From positions 1 through 27,225 of IMG/VR virus record IMGVR_UViG_3300022658_000318: DNA of 27,225 nucleotides; one strand, written 5' to 3'. Made by a program: the position numbers and the translations under genes. The notes beneath the pieces were generated by a model. That model did no database searches and was not told the origin of the DNA. It worked only from the letters and a program-made list of their open reading frames with translations. This document shows positions 14,425 to 21,135 of this stretch, one piece after another (within the stretch, counting starts at the first letter, position 1; every line of letters begins with the position of its first letter). This stretch comes from a virus.

Positions 14425-14875
14425 GGGCCTGTTGCCTCAAGGCCGACACCCCTGCACTGACTGGGATGAGCTGGAATTCCACTTCGGCACAAACGATTAC
14501 CGTGTTAGTCTCCTGACTAGGGCCAAGGAGTTCGTTCGTGACCGCCTCACACCTATCGGGTCTGGACTTGAGTTGGTGGTCGGCGGGAGCTTCTTGACCG
14601 ACAAAGCTTGCCCTGGGGATATTGACATCGTGGTCATCATCCCGATCAAAGACGTCGTGAAGTACTCGCAAGTGCTTACGATGTTCGCAACGGAAGGTGC
14701 AAAAGGGCCTATATGGGAAGAGTACAAAGTCGAGTTTTATGTGCAACTTGACGGTGCGGGTAACAGCCTTGCATTATTTTTCGAATACGTGGGAGAAAAA
14801 AGCGCCGAAGCAAAGGGGTTGAGCCCCAAAGACAAGCGTGGCACTGTTGGAATCGAATCATGGACACTTGGGTAA
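14402..14875 (+). CDS. Nucleotidyltransferase-fold protein (DUF6932-like), putative moron
   Basis: A 157-aa protein. Residues 61-75 carry the nucleotidyltransferase signature GGSFLTDKACPGDID, with G62/S63 and the metal-binding pair D73-x-D75; E111 in the strand KVEFYV is a good third acidic residue. The C-terminus KDKRGTVGIESW resembles the end of DUF6932 proteins, a family I place in the MNT-like nucleotidyltransferase group. Such enzymes modify a partner, a tRNA or another RNA, or make signalling nucleotides; which applies here is unknown. It overlaps the repressor gene upstream and its 332-aa partner downstream (16 bp), so it should be expressed in the lysogen. It could be the catalytic part of a toxin-antitoxin or defence pair. 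Confidence 0.7.
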   Translation: MIPPLDSRGLLPQGRHPCTDWDELEFHFGTNDYRVSLLTRAKEFVRDRLTPIGSGLELVVGGSFLTDKACPGDIDIVVIIPIKDVVKYSQVLTMFATEGAKGPIWEEYKVEFYVQLDGAGNSLALFFEYVGEKSAEAKGLSPKDKRGTVGIESWTLG

Positions 14876-15858
14876 AAGCACTTCACAGCCGAGCCGCAAT
14901 ACTGCAGCAGCAGATCGCGTTGGCCATGGACGCCCAACGCACCCAGAGCGTCGATATGACGGGCTTCATCGAGGCATATCAACAATCGCTTCAGAAGATC
15001 TACAGTGAAGATCTGCCGCTGGCGATGCTCAAAGACACCAGCGACATCATTCTTCACGCAGAAGGTCCCGCTGCACGCCACCACGCAGCAGGCAGCGCTA
15101 TGGTGTCTTGGCTTTGTGGAGAAGCGGAGAGGCGCATTCGTCAACTTGGTATGGCAGCCCTCAAGCTAACCGGCAAGACGGCTGATGCTGCCGAACAAGA
15201 CCTTCGTGTTCTGTTGAATGGACTTGCTCCTGGCAGCTTGTATTTGGGATTTTCGGTCGACTCAGCTCAGAGAATGGCCGAAAGTCAAGAAGAACTTCAA
15301 ATTTTTGATGGTGAAACAGGTACGTTAGACGCCATTCGAGATGCTGTACGAATGCTTCCTCTAGTACAGAAGTTTGTTGGTGATGAATCCATTAATACTG
15401 AAATTGTTGAGGTCATCAATGATCCTGTCGTGCGAGATGCGTCTTTGATGGCGGCCTATCATTTATCACCAACAGGCAGGAGAGGCATCCACACGATTGA
15501 AATTAGTGCGCCAGGTTCGAAGGAAAGAGCTGGGGCTTATACGAATCGTGAACGGGTTGTGCTCCGCGAGAGCGCAATGCGCTCACCTGTCATGCGACAG
15601 GTCAAATCTGGCATCTTTGTAGGCGAGCTGCGAGAGGTAGATCTAGACGCCAAGAGATTCCATCTTCGAGAAGTGCCTCAGATCGGCAGTATTCGATGTG
15701 TGCTCGGAGACTTGAATGCTGATACTGCTCGAAAATTGATCGGTCATGGTGTCCGGGTCACGGGACCCTATGAGTCTGACGAGCTTGGTCGTCCACGTCT
15801 TATGCGGGTAGAGACGGTTGAGCCATACCAAATTCAATCTTCAATAATAAGTAATTAA
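14860..15858 (+). CDS. Partner protein of the nucleotidyltransferase, unknown function
   Basis: A 332-aa protein. The N-terminal about 120 residues are helical (VKALHSRAAILQQQIALAMD; LLNGLAPGSLYLGFSVDSAQ follows). The middle contains a regular helix/strand segment (ETGTLDAIRDAVRMLPLVQK; GIHTIEISAPG). The last about 75 residues form a small beta-barrel-like region (FVGELREVDLDAKRFHLREV; SIRCVLGDLNADTARKLIGH; GVRVTGPYESDELGRPRLM). I know this kind of C-terminal barrel from uncharacterised defence-type proteins but cannot name a family surely. No HEPN R-x4-6-H motif is present. Its codons are more A+T-rich than those of the structural genes, which suggests acquisition. The 16-bp overlap with the nucleotidyltransferase gene points to a functional pair. 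Confidence 0.65.
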   Translation: MDTWVKALHSRAAILQQQIALAMDAQRTQSVDMTGFIEAYQQSLQKIYSEDLPLAMLKDTSDIILHAEGPAARHHAAGSAMVSWLCGEAERRIRQLGMAALKLTGKTADAAEQDLRVLLNGLAPGSLYLGFSVDSAQRMAESQEELQIFDGETGTLDAIRDAVRMLPLVQKFVGDESINTEIVEVINDPVVRDASLMAAYHLSPTGRRGIHTIEISAPGSKERAGAYTNRERVVLRESAMRSPVMRQVKSGIFVGELREVDLDAKRFHLREVPQIGSIRCVLGDLNADTARKLIGHGVRVTGPYESDELGRPRLMRVETVEPYQIQSSIISN

Positions 15859-15861
15859 AAA

Positions 15862-16218
15862 ATGTGCATGTGGTTTTGCAGCAAAAGCCTAAAGGCGTCA
15901 GTTTTTATGCTCATTTCCACTGTCGCCTTTTCTTGTTTGGCTGAAGCTGATCACCAGGAGAGAAACAAAGATTGCTCGTCAAAGGCTGGTGCGTATATGA
16001 CTGCCGCAATGTGGCGAGATGCCGGCGTGTCACCGCAGGAGACACTTGCACGCATGCGCAACGCCATCGAAGAACATTTGGTGACGGAAGCCTTCTTAAA
16101 AAATGCGATCAATAATCTTTATTTTGATCCTGGGTTTTCTCATGCAGGTGGTCAAGGGCTATATGATCAGCTTTACTCATATTGCATGAATCCAAAGTCT
16201 TTCACCCCACTGAAGTGA
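15862..16218 (+). CDS. Small exported protein of unknown function
   Basis: A 118-aa protein with a signal peptide: Lys at the N-terminus, a hydrophobic core (ASVFMLISTVAFSCLA) and a likely cleavage after CLA before EAD. The mature part is helical, with two Cys (C38 region and the YSCYC-like C-terminus, YDQLYSYCMNP), perhaps one disulfide. It starts 4 bases after the partner gene. Alternative starts at 15868 and 15907 exist; none has a strong ribosome site. Being in the lysogenic operon it may alter the host envelope, possibly superinfection exclusion; this is inference. Confidence 0.6.
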   Translation: MCMWFCSKSLKASVFMLISTVAFSCLAEADHQERNKDCSSKAGAYMTAAMWRDAGVSPQETLARMRNAIEEHLVTEAFLKNAINNLYFDPGFSHAGGQGLYDQLYSYCMNPKSFTPLK

Positions 16219-16249
16219 TTTTTTAAAACTTGATTGAAAGGGAGTTTAG

Positions 16250-16480
16250 ATGCGAATTTCTACGATGATTTTTGCGGTTATTGGTGCCATTGTCCTGATC
16301 TTCGGGATCAGTGGTGCAAACGGCGCGCCGCAGGAAGCGGCGGTTGCTGGCATCGCTATTGCATGTGCAGTGATACCTTATGTGATCTTCCGATGCATGC
16401 AGATCGCGACCCAGCAGGAGCGGGATGCTGAGCGACACCAAGCCCTGCTGGTGGCCTTACGCGAGAAAGTTTCCAGCTGA
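16250..16480 (+). CDS. Small two-helix inner-membrane protein
   Basis: A 76-aa protein with two predicted membrane helices (about residues 5-24, MIFAVIGAIVLIFGISGANG, and about 28-48, AAVAGIAIACAVIPYVIF), then a charged tail (QERDAERHQALLVALREK). A good ribosome site (AAAGGGAG) precedes the ATG. It is the last gene before the operon terminator. Unknown function; small membrane proteins in this place can be superinfection-exclusion factors. Confidence 0.65.
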   Translation: MRISTMIFAVIGAIVLIFGISGANGAPQEAAVAGIAIACAVIPYVIFRCMQIATQQERDAERHQALLVALREKVSS

Positions 16481-16529
16481 CCGCATCGGAGGCGGACCCA
16501 AGACCTGACGCCTTCAGGCTCACCAAGAG

Positions 16530-16555
16530 AACCGCCTTTTAGGCGGTTTTTTGTT
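16530..16555 (+). terminator. Terminator of the lysogenic operon
   Basis: AACCGCCT (16530-16537), a short loop, AGGCGGTT (16541-16548), then a T-rich tail (TTTTTTGTTG). It separates the repressor/moron operon from the early promoter at 16625. Confidence 0.85.
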
Positions 16556-16610
16556 GCTTGTTCGGAGCACCGAGCAACGGCGCACAAAAAAACCTAGTGC
16601 ACCACAAAAA

Positions 16611-16653
16611 ATAACGGAAAACCGTTGACACGAAATAACGGAACACCGATACT
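16611..16653 (+). promoter_or_regulatory. Early (pL-like) promoter with two operator copies
   Basis: TTGACA (16625-16630), 17 bp, GATACT (16648-16653), close to sigma70 consensus. Operator copies of the form ATAACGG-N4-CCG(T/A)T lie at 16611-16626 (overlapping the -35) and 16635-16650 (in the spacer). The same motif is in the cro promoter. A repressor bound here would block polymerase. Transcription should start near 16660 and read into the early genes. Confidence 0.85.
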
Positions 16654-16659
16654 GCACCC

Positions 16660-17404
16660 AGGCCCAAGCGAAAGCGAGGCTAGGGTGATCGGACCCGAGA
16701 GAGGCTCCTTAACAAGCAAGAACCAGCAGGCCACGCAGTCCGTGAGGAGAGTTTGCTGACCATCCAGGCGTCCGATGAATTTCCGGGTAGCGCTTGGTAG
16801 GCCTGGAGCCCGCGCCAAGCGGGGAGAAGTCAGGCCGACGCCCGAGGGGGCGTAGACATCCAAAGCCAGTTCTTGCGAGCGGGCTTTGGAGATCAGCCTG
16901 TCGGGCAATTCCGCCCACTTTCTGCCGAAACACACAAGGCAGGCTGATCAACCAAAAGGCTGGATGACTTCGATCCTTCAAGACGGCCTCTAAATGTCCA
17001 CGAAGGCTGTCACTCGACAGGCGACCGGTCCTGGGCGGGCTTTGCGATTGAGCCAGATCACAGAGTGCGGTGGACACCGGCCAACAGGTCCTGACACCCC
17101 GGAAAGACGGGGACCATCACACATGCGGATTGGTGCAAGCATGGTGGACTTGCGAGAGGGACGCCCAATCCCAACAGTCCGCAGTTGTGATGGTCTGCAC
17201 ATGACTGGATGCCCTGGCGTCACGAACGAGCAGGCGGCAGACAGACCTGTGACGGCGCGGCGCGGTCGTTCTGACCAAGCGGCCTATGGAATGCAGCCCG
17301 GCAAATGCTGAAGGTAGCCTGCAGACCATCAACCCGTTTCCTCCCTGATGATCCCTTGAGGATCTTTCGCCCCCAGTGCTTCACGGTGCTGGGGGCTTTT
17401 CTTT
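16660..17404 (+). ncRNA. Putative large structured phage RNA or leader (about 745 nt)
   Basis: Between the promoter and the terminator there is no credible gene. There are many perfect helices: CCAGGC/GCCTGG (16764-16769 with 16801-16806), CCCGC/GCGGG (16809-16823), ACGCCC-GAGG-GGGCGT (16838-16853), CCAAAGCC/GGCTTTGG (16860-16867 with 16882-16889), GATCAGCCTG/CAGGCTGATC (16891-16900 with 16940-16949), CTGTC/GACAG (17007-17020), CCCCG/CGGGG (17097-17112), GGATTGG/CCAATCC (17127-17133 with 17165-17171), and a 12-bp pairing 17188-17199 with 17320-17331. Neighbouring hairpins abut within a few bases. The simplest reading is one long structured RNA or an antitermination leader. Known giant phage RNAs (GOLLD, ROOL) have similar size, but no relation is shown here. 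Confidence 0.65.
17369..17404 (+). terminator. Intrinsic terminator at the end of the structured leader
   Basis: GCCCCCAG (17369-17376) pairs with CTGGGGGC (17389-17396), followed by TTTTCTTT. A smaller GATCC/GGATC hairpin (17350-17364) sits just before it. It ends immediately before the GGAG ribosome site of the first early gene, so early-gene expression would need read-through or antitermination. Confidence 0.85.
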
Positions 17405-17414
17405 GGAGCCTGTC

Positions 17415-17723
17415 ATGCATCCCCTAGACCCTGAGAACTGCGGATTTACCGGCGTACTGAGCACCACGATGCACCTGGGTAACGGGGATGCATTAGTGGT
17501 TGTCACCCGTCACTACTTTATGGACGAGGCAAACAAAGACCAAGACGAAGTGGTGATGAACGGAAAGACCGTGACACCGCTGATGAACGATGGCCACTGG
17601 GCAGCGATTGATCGGCACTTTGAGAACAACTGGGCAGCTATCAAGGATGAGAACCGGGTAGCTCAGGAATGTTTGTATGACGAGTGGCTTGATGGCCGAA
17701 ATGAATGGAGGCAAGCAGCATGA
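17415..17723 (+). CDS. First early protein, unknown function
   Basis: A 102-aa protein from the ATG at 17415, with GGAG 6 bases upstream; the frame extends further up only through the terminator stem. It has a beta-rich N-terminus (CGFTGVLSTTMHLGNGDALV) and an acidic helical C-terminus (RHFENNWAAIKDENRVAQEC). No family recognised. Its stop overlaps the next ATG. Confidence 0.65.
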   Translation: MHPLDPENCGFTGVLSTTMHLGNGDALVVVTRHYFMDEANKDQDEVVMNGKTVTPLMNDGHWAAIDRHFENNWAAIKDENRVAQECLYDEWLDGRNEWRQAA

Positions 17724-18028
17724 AAGTGGAATTCAAAGCCAAAGCGTTTTTAGATACCACGTACAACAACTTAAAAGACGTTTTGAACGGGAATAGCATG
17801 CCGCACATAACGCAAAACGGCAGCTACTTTGAAAGTCAAGGCTATCCGATGATCGGAGAGGTAACCGTAATCATCAACGTGATGCCTGCCGACAAAATCG
17901 TTGCCTCACAAGTTGATGCGTTACGCAAGCAACTTCACTTGGTTCGCGCCGAAAACCAGCGCCGCGAAAACGCCATCCTCGACCAGATCAGCAAGCTCGA
18001 AGCATTGCCTTGCGAGGTGGATGCATGA
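17720..18028 (+). CDS. Early protein with C-terminal coiled coil, unknown function
   Basis: A 102-aa protein from ATG 17720 (ATGA overlap). The N-terminal half is mixed (SMPHITQNGSYFESQGYPMI; GEVTVIINVMPADKI) and the C-terminal half is a coiled coil (SQVDALRKQLHLVRAENQRR; AILDQISKLEAL). It may oligomerise. I do not recognise a family. Confidence 0.65.
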   Translation: MKVEFKAKAFLDTTYNNLKDVLNGNSMPHITQNGSYFESQGYPMIGEVTVIINVMPADKIVASQVDALRKQLHLVRAENQRRENAILDQISKLEALPCEVDA

Positions 18029-18198
18029 ACATCTACAGCAAGACCTACAGATCAACGCTGGAGGCTTTTGGCCCTGATGCCACTACAGCCTATGCCATAC
18101 ACGCCTACCCCAAGTGGGGACGATGGCCTGACTGGCTTCTCGCAATCTCAATCGGCCTCGCTTTCGCGGGGCTTCTTTTTTTCGGGTTGAGCAAATGA
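18025..18198 (+). CDS. Small single-span membrane protein
   Basis: A 57-aa protein from ATG 18025 (ATGA overlap) with one C-terminal membrane helix (WLLAISIGLAFAGLLFFGLS) after a short soluble N-terminus (MNIYSKTYRSTLEAFGPDAT). Unknown function; it belongs to the tightly coupled first early genes. Confidence 0.6.
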   Translation: MNIYSKTYRSTLEAFGPDATTAYAIHAYPKWGRWPDWLLAISIGLAFAGLLFFGLSK

Positions 18199-18311
18199 GC
18201 AAGCTCCGAGATTTCATCAACGTGTACCGGCTGTACCGCCGACACCATCCAAGCCGCCGTTACTGCTTACGTATCGCATACGGCATTGCTTTTCAACACA
18301 TTCCATTCTGA
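18195..18311 (+). CDS. Tiny basic protein (38 aa)
   Basis: MSKLRDFINVYRLYRRHHPS followed by RRYCLRIAYGIAFQHIPF. ATG 18195 overlaps the previous stop (ATGA). It is Arg/Tyr-rich, and I recognise the pattern of short phage proteins with a YRLYRR-like core upstream of recombination genes; function is unknown. The coupling, the stop followed at once by the ERF ribosome site (AGGGA), and the composition support a real gene. Confidence 0.55.
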   Translation: MSKLRDFINVYRLYRRHHPSRRYCLRIAYGIAFQHIPF

Positions 18312-18319
18312 GGGACGCC

Positions 18320-18991
18320 ATGAAAGTCTACCAATCCATAAACGCTGTGCAAACCGACCTGTCAAAGATCGGTATCGCCAAAGACTCAACAAACACCTAC
18401 GACAAGTACAACTTTCGCGGCATTGACGCGGTTTACAACGTACTGTCTCCCCTGCTCGCCAAGCATGGTTTGTGCATCCTGCCACGGATGGTTTCCCGCA
18501 CCTGTGAAGAGCACACATCCCAAAAAGGTGGCGTTCTGTTCTACGTGACCGTAGAGGCTGAGTTTGATTTCGTCAGTGCTGAAGACGGATCAAAGCATAC
18601 GGTCAAAACGTTTGGCGAAGCGATGGATCGTGGCGACAAGGCGACCAACAAGGCCATGTCTGCGGCCTACAAATACGCCTGCTTCCAAGCGTTCGCCATC
18701 CCGACTGAAGGCGACAACGACGCAGACGCCACGACACACGAAGTCGCCGCAAAGCCCATCAAGCATTCCCCAGTGCCTGACATTGACCTGCCAGCAGCAG
18801 ATGCAGAGCGCATTCAAGACCTCGTGACGGACATCGTTCTGTGCTTTGAAGAAGGCAAGGAACTAGAAGCTCTGTCGGTCTACTACGACGCAATCACGGA
18901 CAACGATCACAAGGTGTACGCCTGGAAGCTCCTGGCACCGCACTCAAAGATCCGTTCCTTCCTAAAAGCTAACAAGCCTCAACACGCCTAA
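18320..18991 (+). CDS. ERF-family single-strand annealing recombinase
   Basis: A 223-aa protein with the ERF signature: VYQSINAVQTDLSKIGIAKD, then YDKYNFRGIDAVYNVLSPLL, LFYVTVEAEFDFVSAEDGSK and GEAMDRGDKATNKAMSAAYK with YACFQAFAIPTEGD. ERF proteins (P22 Erf-like) anneal complementary single strands in phage recombination and genome circularisation. The C-terminal part is a separate, less conserved tail. Ribosome site AGGGA precedes ATG 18320. Length is near the family norm. Confidence 0.93.
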   Translation: MKVYQSINAVQTDLSKIGIAKDSTNTYDKYNFRGIDAVYNVLSPLLAKHGLCILPRMVSRTCEEHTSQKGGVLFYVTVEAEFDFVSAEDGSKHTVKTFGEAMDRGDKATNKAMSAAYKYACFQAFAIPTEGDNDADATTHEVAAKPIKHSPVPDIDLPAADAERIQDLVTDIVLCFEEGKELEALSVYYDAITDNDHKVYAWKLLAPHSKIRSFLKANKPQHA

Positions 18992-18994
18992 ATC

Positions 18995-19252
18995 ATGCAC
19001 ATCACTATCGAACACCACGACGGAAAGTACCCGTCCTTCAACGTTTGCCTGTCCTCCAAAGAAGGTACAGAGCCTTTCTTGACCATCAAAGGGTGCCGGA
19101 TTGCCGAAGGCTCCAAGGGTAAGTTTGTGTCCTGGCCATCGACCAAGAACGAAAAAACAGGCAAGTACTGGAACCACGTCTATGCGAACGAGAAGTTCGC
19201 CCAGGCCGTGCTGGACAAGGCACTTTCCACTGACGATGACGCGCCGTTTTGA
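18995..19252 (+). CDS. SpoVG-like phage protein
   Basis: An 85-aa protein (HITIEHHDGKYPSFNVCLSS; FLTIKGCRIAEGSKGKFVSW; PSTKNEKTGKYWNHVY; NEKFAQAVLDKAL). The order of strand, GKFVSWPS-K, and C-terminal helix resembles SpoVG domains (GLFIAMPSRK...). SpoVG is a nucleic-acid-binding protein. Directly after ERF it may act as a single-strand-binding helper. The link to SpoVG is by pattern only. Confidence 0.6.
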   Translation: MHITIEHHDGKYPSFNVCLSSKEGTEPFLTIKGCRIAEGSKGKFVSWPSTKNEKTGKYWNHVYANEKFAQAVLDKALSTDDDAPF

Positions 19253-19254
19253 AC

Positions 19255-19512
19255 ATGGTCAAGCAGCAAAACATCACCTTCGTCATCAACGCGCCTCGTG
19301 GTGGCCGTGTACTTCCCGCTAACGCAAAGGTCGTGTACCCCAAGGGATACAAGAAAACCATCGGCCCGAGCAGTTATGTGAAGTACACACCACCCACTTG
19401 GGAAAACCCCCGTCCTGCTGGTGATGACAACCTAAACCATCACTCCAGGCGAGGGGATAAGTCAGTACCCCATCAAGGCCCGATCAGTCTGATCGGCAAG
19501 ACAAACAAGTAG
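19255..19512 (+). CDS. Small basic early protein of unknown function
   Basis: An 85-aa protein from ATG 19255, 2 bases after the SpoVG-like stop (a TTG at 19249 overlapping that stop is an alternative). It is Gly/Pro/Lys-rich (FVINAPRGGRVLPANAKVVY; PKGYKKTIGPSSYVKYTPPT), with a likely disordered C-terminus. No ribosome site, so it would depend on coupling. Followed at once by a terminator. Confidence 0.5.
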   Translation: MVKQQNITFVINAPRGGRVLPANAKVVYPKGYKKTIGPSSYVKYTPPTWENPRPAGDDNLNHHSRRGDKSVPHQGPISLIGKTNK

Positions 19513-19513
19513 C

Positions 19514-19534
19514 AAGCCCTTCGGGGCTTTTTTT
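19514..19534 (+). terminator. UUCG-loop intrinsic terminator
   Basis: AAGCCC-TTCG-GGGCTT (19514-19529) with a UUCG tetraloop and a run of seven Ts. It splits the ERF block from the helicase block of the early operon. Confidence 0.9.
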
Positions 19535-19540
19535 ACGCCC

Positions 19541-19753
19541 ATGAAGAACTATCGACGCGGGATGGATAGCAACTTATCCAAGCTCACTGACATAGACGTT
19601 ATCGATATTCGATCCGCCTATCGCCAGGCCATCAACCTGAGAAAGCACATCAGTGAAAACCTGACTGCTGAAGCACTGGCGAAGCGGTACGGCGTATCCC
19701 GTTCACACATTGAGAAGATTTGCGGAGGACAGATATGGACGCACCTTCCCTGA
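19541..19753 (+). CDS. Small helix-turn-helix protein
   Basis: A 70-aa protein with a helix-turn-helix at the C-terminus (LTAEALAKRYGVSRSHIEKI). ATG 19562 is an alternative start. It overlaps the start of the helicase gene by 19 bp. Small HTH proteins of this type occur before phage helicase or replication genes and could regulate the downstream block; the target is unknown. The start lies just after the terminator and has no clear ribosome site. Confidence 0.6.
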   Translation: MKNYRRGMDSNLSKLTDIDVIDIRSAYRQAINLRKHISENLTAEALAKRYGVSRSHIEKICGGQIWTHLP

Positions 19754-21135
19754 CATACAGCGACTTTGTTTCATCCAAACTGCTTTCAGTACCACCTGTC
19801 GGAATTACCAAAGACGTTCCCTTGATTGATGGATTGTTTCCCCATCAACAGGCTCTGGTTCGTTGGGCACTTCGCCGGGGACGTTCGGCCATCTTTGCAG
19901 ATACCGGACTCGGTAAGACCCGGATGCAGATTGCCTGGGCCGATGTAGTCCACAGCGAGACTGGGTGCGACATTCTGATCCTTGCACCCTTGGCCGTGGC
20001 ACAGCAGACGGTTGAAGAAGCCGCCGCTGTGGGTATCAAGATTCACCATGTACATGACGCATCTGAAGTGCAGTACGGGATCAACATCACCAACTATGAC
20101 CGCTTGCACAGATTTGAAACCGAGCGGTTTATCGGGGTTGTGTTGGATGAATCCAGCGTCATCAAGCACCACACCAGCAAGACACTGCAGGCATTGCTGG
20201 ATGCGTTTTCACGCACACCCTATCGACTCTGCGCGACGGCCACACCAGCACCTAATGACTGGACAGAACTGGGCACTCATGCAGAGTTCTTGGGGATTCG
20301 GACTCGCTCTGAAATGCTGGCGGAGTTCTTCGTCCATGACGGTGGAGACACCCAGACCTGGCGCATTAAGGGACACGCTCGAAAGTTGTTCTGGCAATGG
20401 GTAGCGACTTGGGGCGTGATGCTTCGCAGCCCTGCAGACCTGGGATACGACGCCAGCGCGTACAAGCTCCCGCCTCTGCAAGTTCACCAGCACACGGTAG
20501 AAGCTGAACACGATCAGCAAGAAACAGGCTTTCTGTTTGCGATGGAAGCCAGCGACTTGATGGAGCGCCGAAACGCTCGGAAAAACAGTTTGGAAGAACG
20601 GGTAAAGGCATGCGCTGAGATGGTAAATGCCAGCGATCAACCATGGATTGTTTGGTGCGACCTGAATGCTGAAGGTGACGCACTGCGAGCCGCTATCCCT
20701 GATGCCGTTGAGATTCGTGGATCTGACGATGAAGAAGTCAAAGAGCAACGGCTGCAGGACTTCGCGCACGGAAAGATTCGTGTACTCGTTACCAAGAGTT
20801 CTATCGCCGGATGGGGGTTGAACTGGCAGCACTGCGCCCATGTTGCATTTGTCGGCGTGACGGACTCATTCGAGGCCTATTACCAGGCAGTACGTAGGTG
20901 TTGGCGCTTCGGTCAAAAGCGACCCGTGCAAGTCCACATTTTCGCCAGTGAACAAGAGGGCTCGATTGTGTCGAACCTCAAGCGCAAAGAAGAGGACGCC
21001 AACAAGATGGCCGAAGCCCTGGCGGCTGAAGTCCTTGACAGCGTGAAGTCTGAGTTGTTTGGACAAAAGCGCGAGTCCAACGAATACCGGCCTACCAAGG
21101 CCATGAACATCCCACACTTTTTGAGGCAAGCATGA
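19735..21135 (+). CDS. SNF2-type DNA helicase/translocase
   Basis: A 466-aa protein from ATG 19735, which has GGAGG upstream. Motifs: Walker A DTGLGKT (56-62), DESS (138-141), CATATPAPND (166-175), and motif VI QAVRRCWRFGQKRP (384-397), with RRCWRFGQ giving arginine fingers. This is the SNF2/DEAD-type two-domain ATPase. Phage helicases of this group act in replication, recombination or in remodelling. It is paired with the methyltransferase downstream (ATGA overlap), a pairing seen in several phages and in DNA-modification systems. Confidence 0.85.
   Translation: MDAPSLTYSDFVSSKLLSVPPVGITKDVPLIDGLFPHQQALVRWALRRGRSAIFADTGLGKTRMQIAWADVVHSETGCDILILAPLAVAQQTVEEAAAVGIKIHHVHDASEVQYGINITNYDRLHRFETERFIGVVLDESSVIKHHTSKTLQALLDAFSRTPYRLCATATPAPNDWTELGTHAEFLGIRTRSEMLAEFFVHDGGDTQTWRIKGHARKLFWQWVATWGVMLRSPADLGYDASAYKLPPLQVHQHTVEAEHDQQETGFLFAMEASDLMERRNARKNSLEERVKACAEMVNASDQPWIVWCDLNAEGDALRAAIPDAVEIRGSDDEEVKEQRLQDFAHGKIRVLVTKSSIAGWGLNWQHCAHVAFVGVTDSFEAYYQAVRRCWRFGQKRPVQVHIFASEQEGSIVSNLKRKEEDANKMAEALAAEVLDSVKSELFGQKRESNEYRPTKAMNIPHFLRQA

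Noticed and set aside
14860-15858. HEPN ribonuclease identity for the nucleotidyltransferase partner
   Set aside because: No R-x4-6-H motif was found and the protein is longer than typical HEPN partners.
16709-17077. 122-aa minus-strand frame in the structured region
   Set aside because: No ribosome site, composition is driven by the hairpins, opposite to the promoter, and it resembles no protein I know.
16994-17311. 105-aa plus-strand frame in the structured region
   Set aside because: No ribosome site and unnatural composition; it crosses the strongest predicted helices of the putative RNA.
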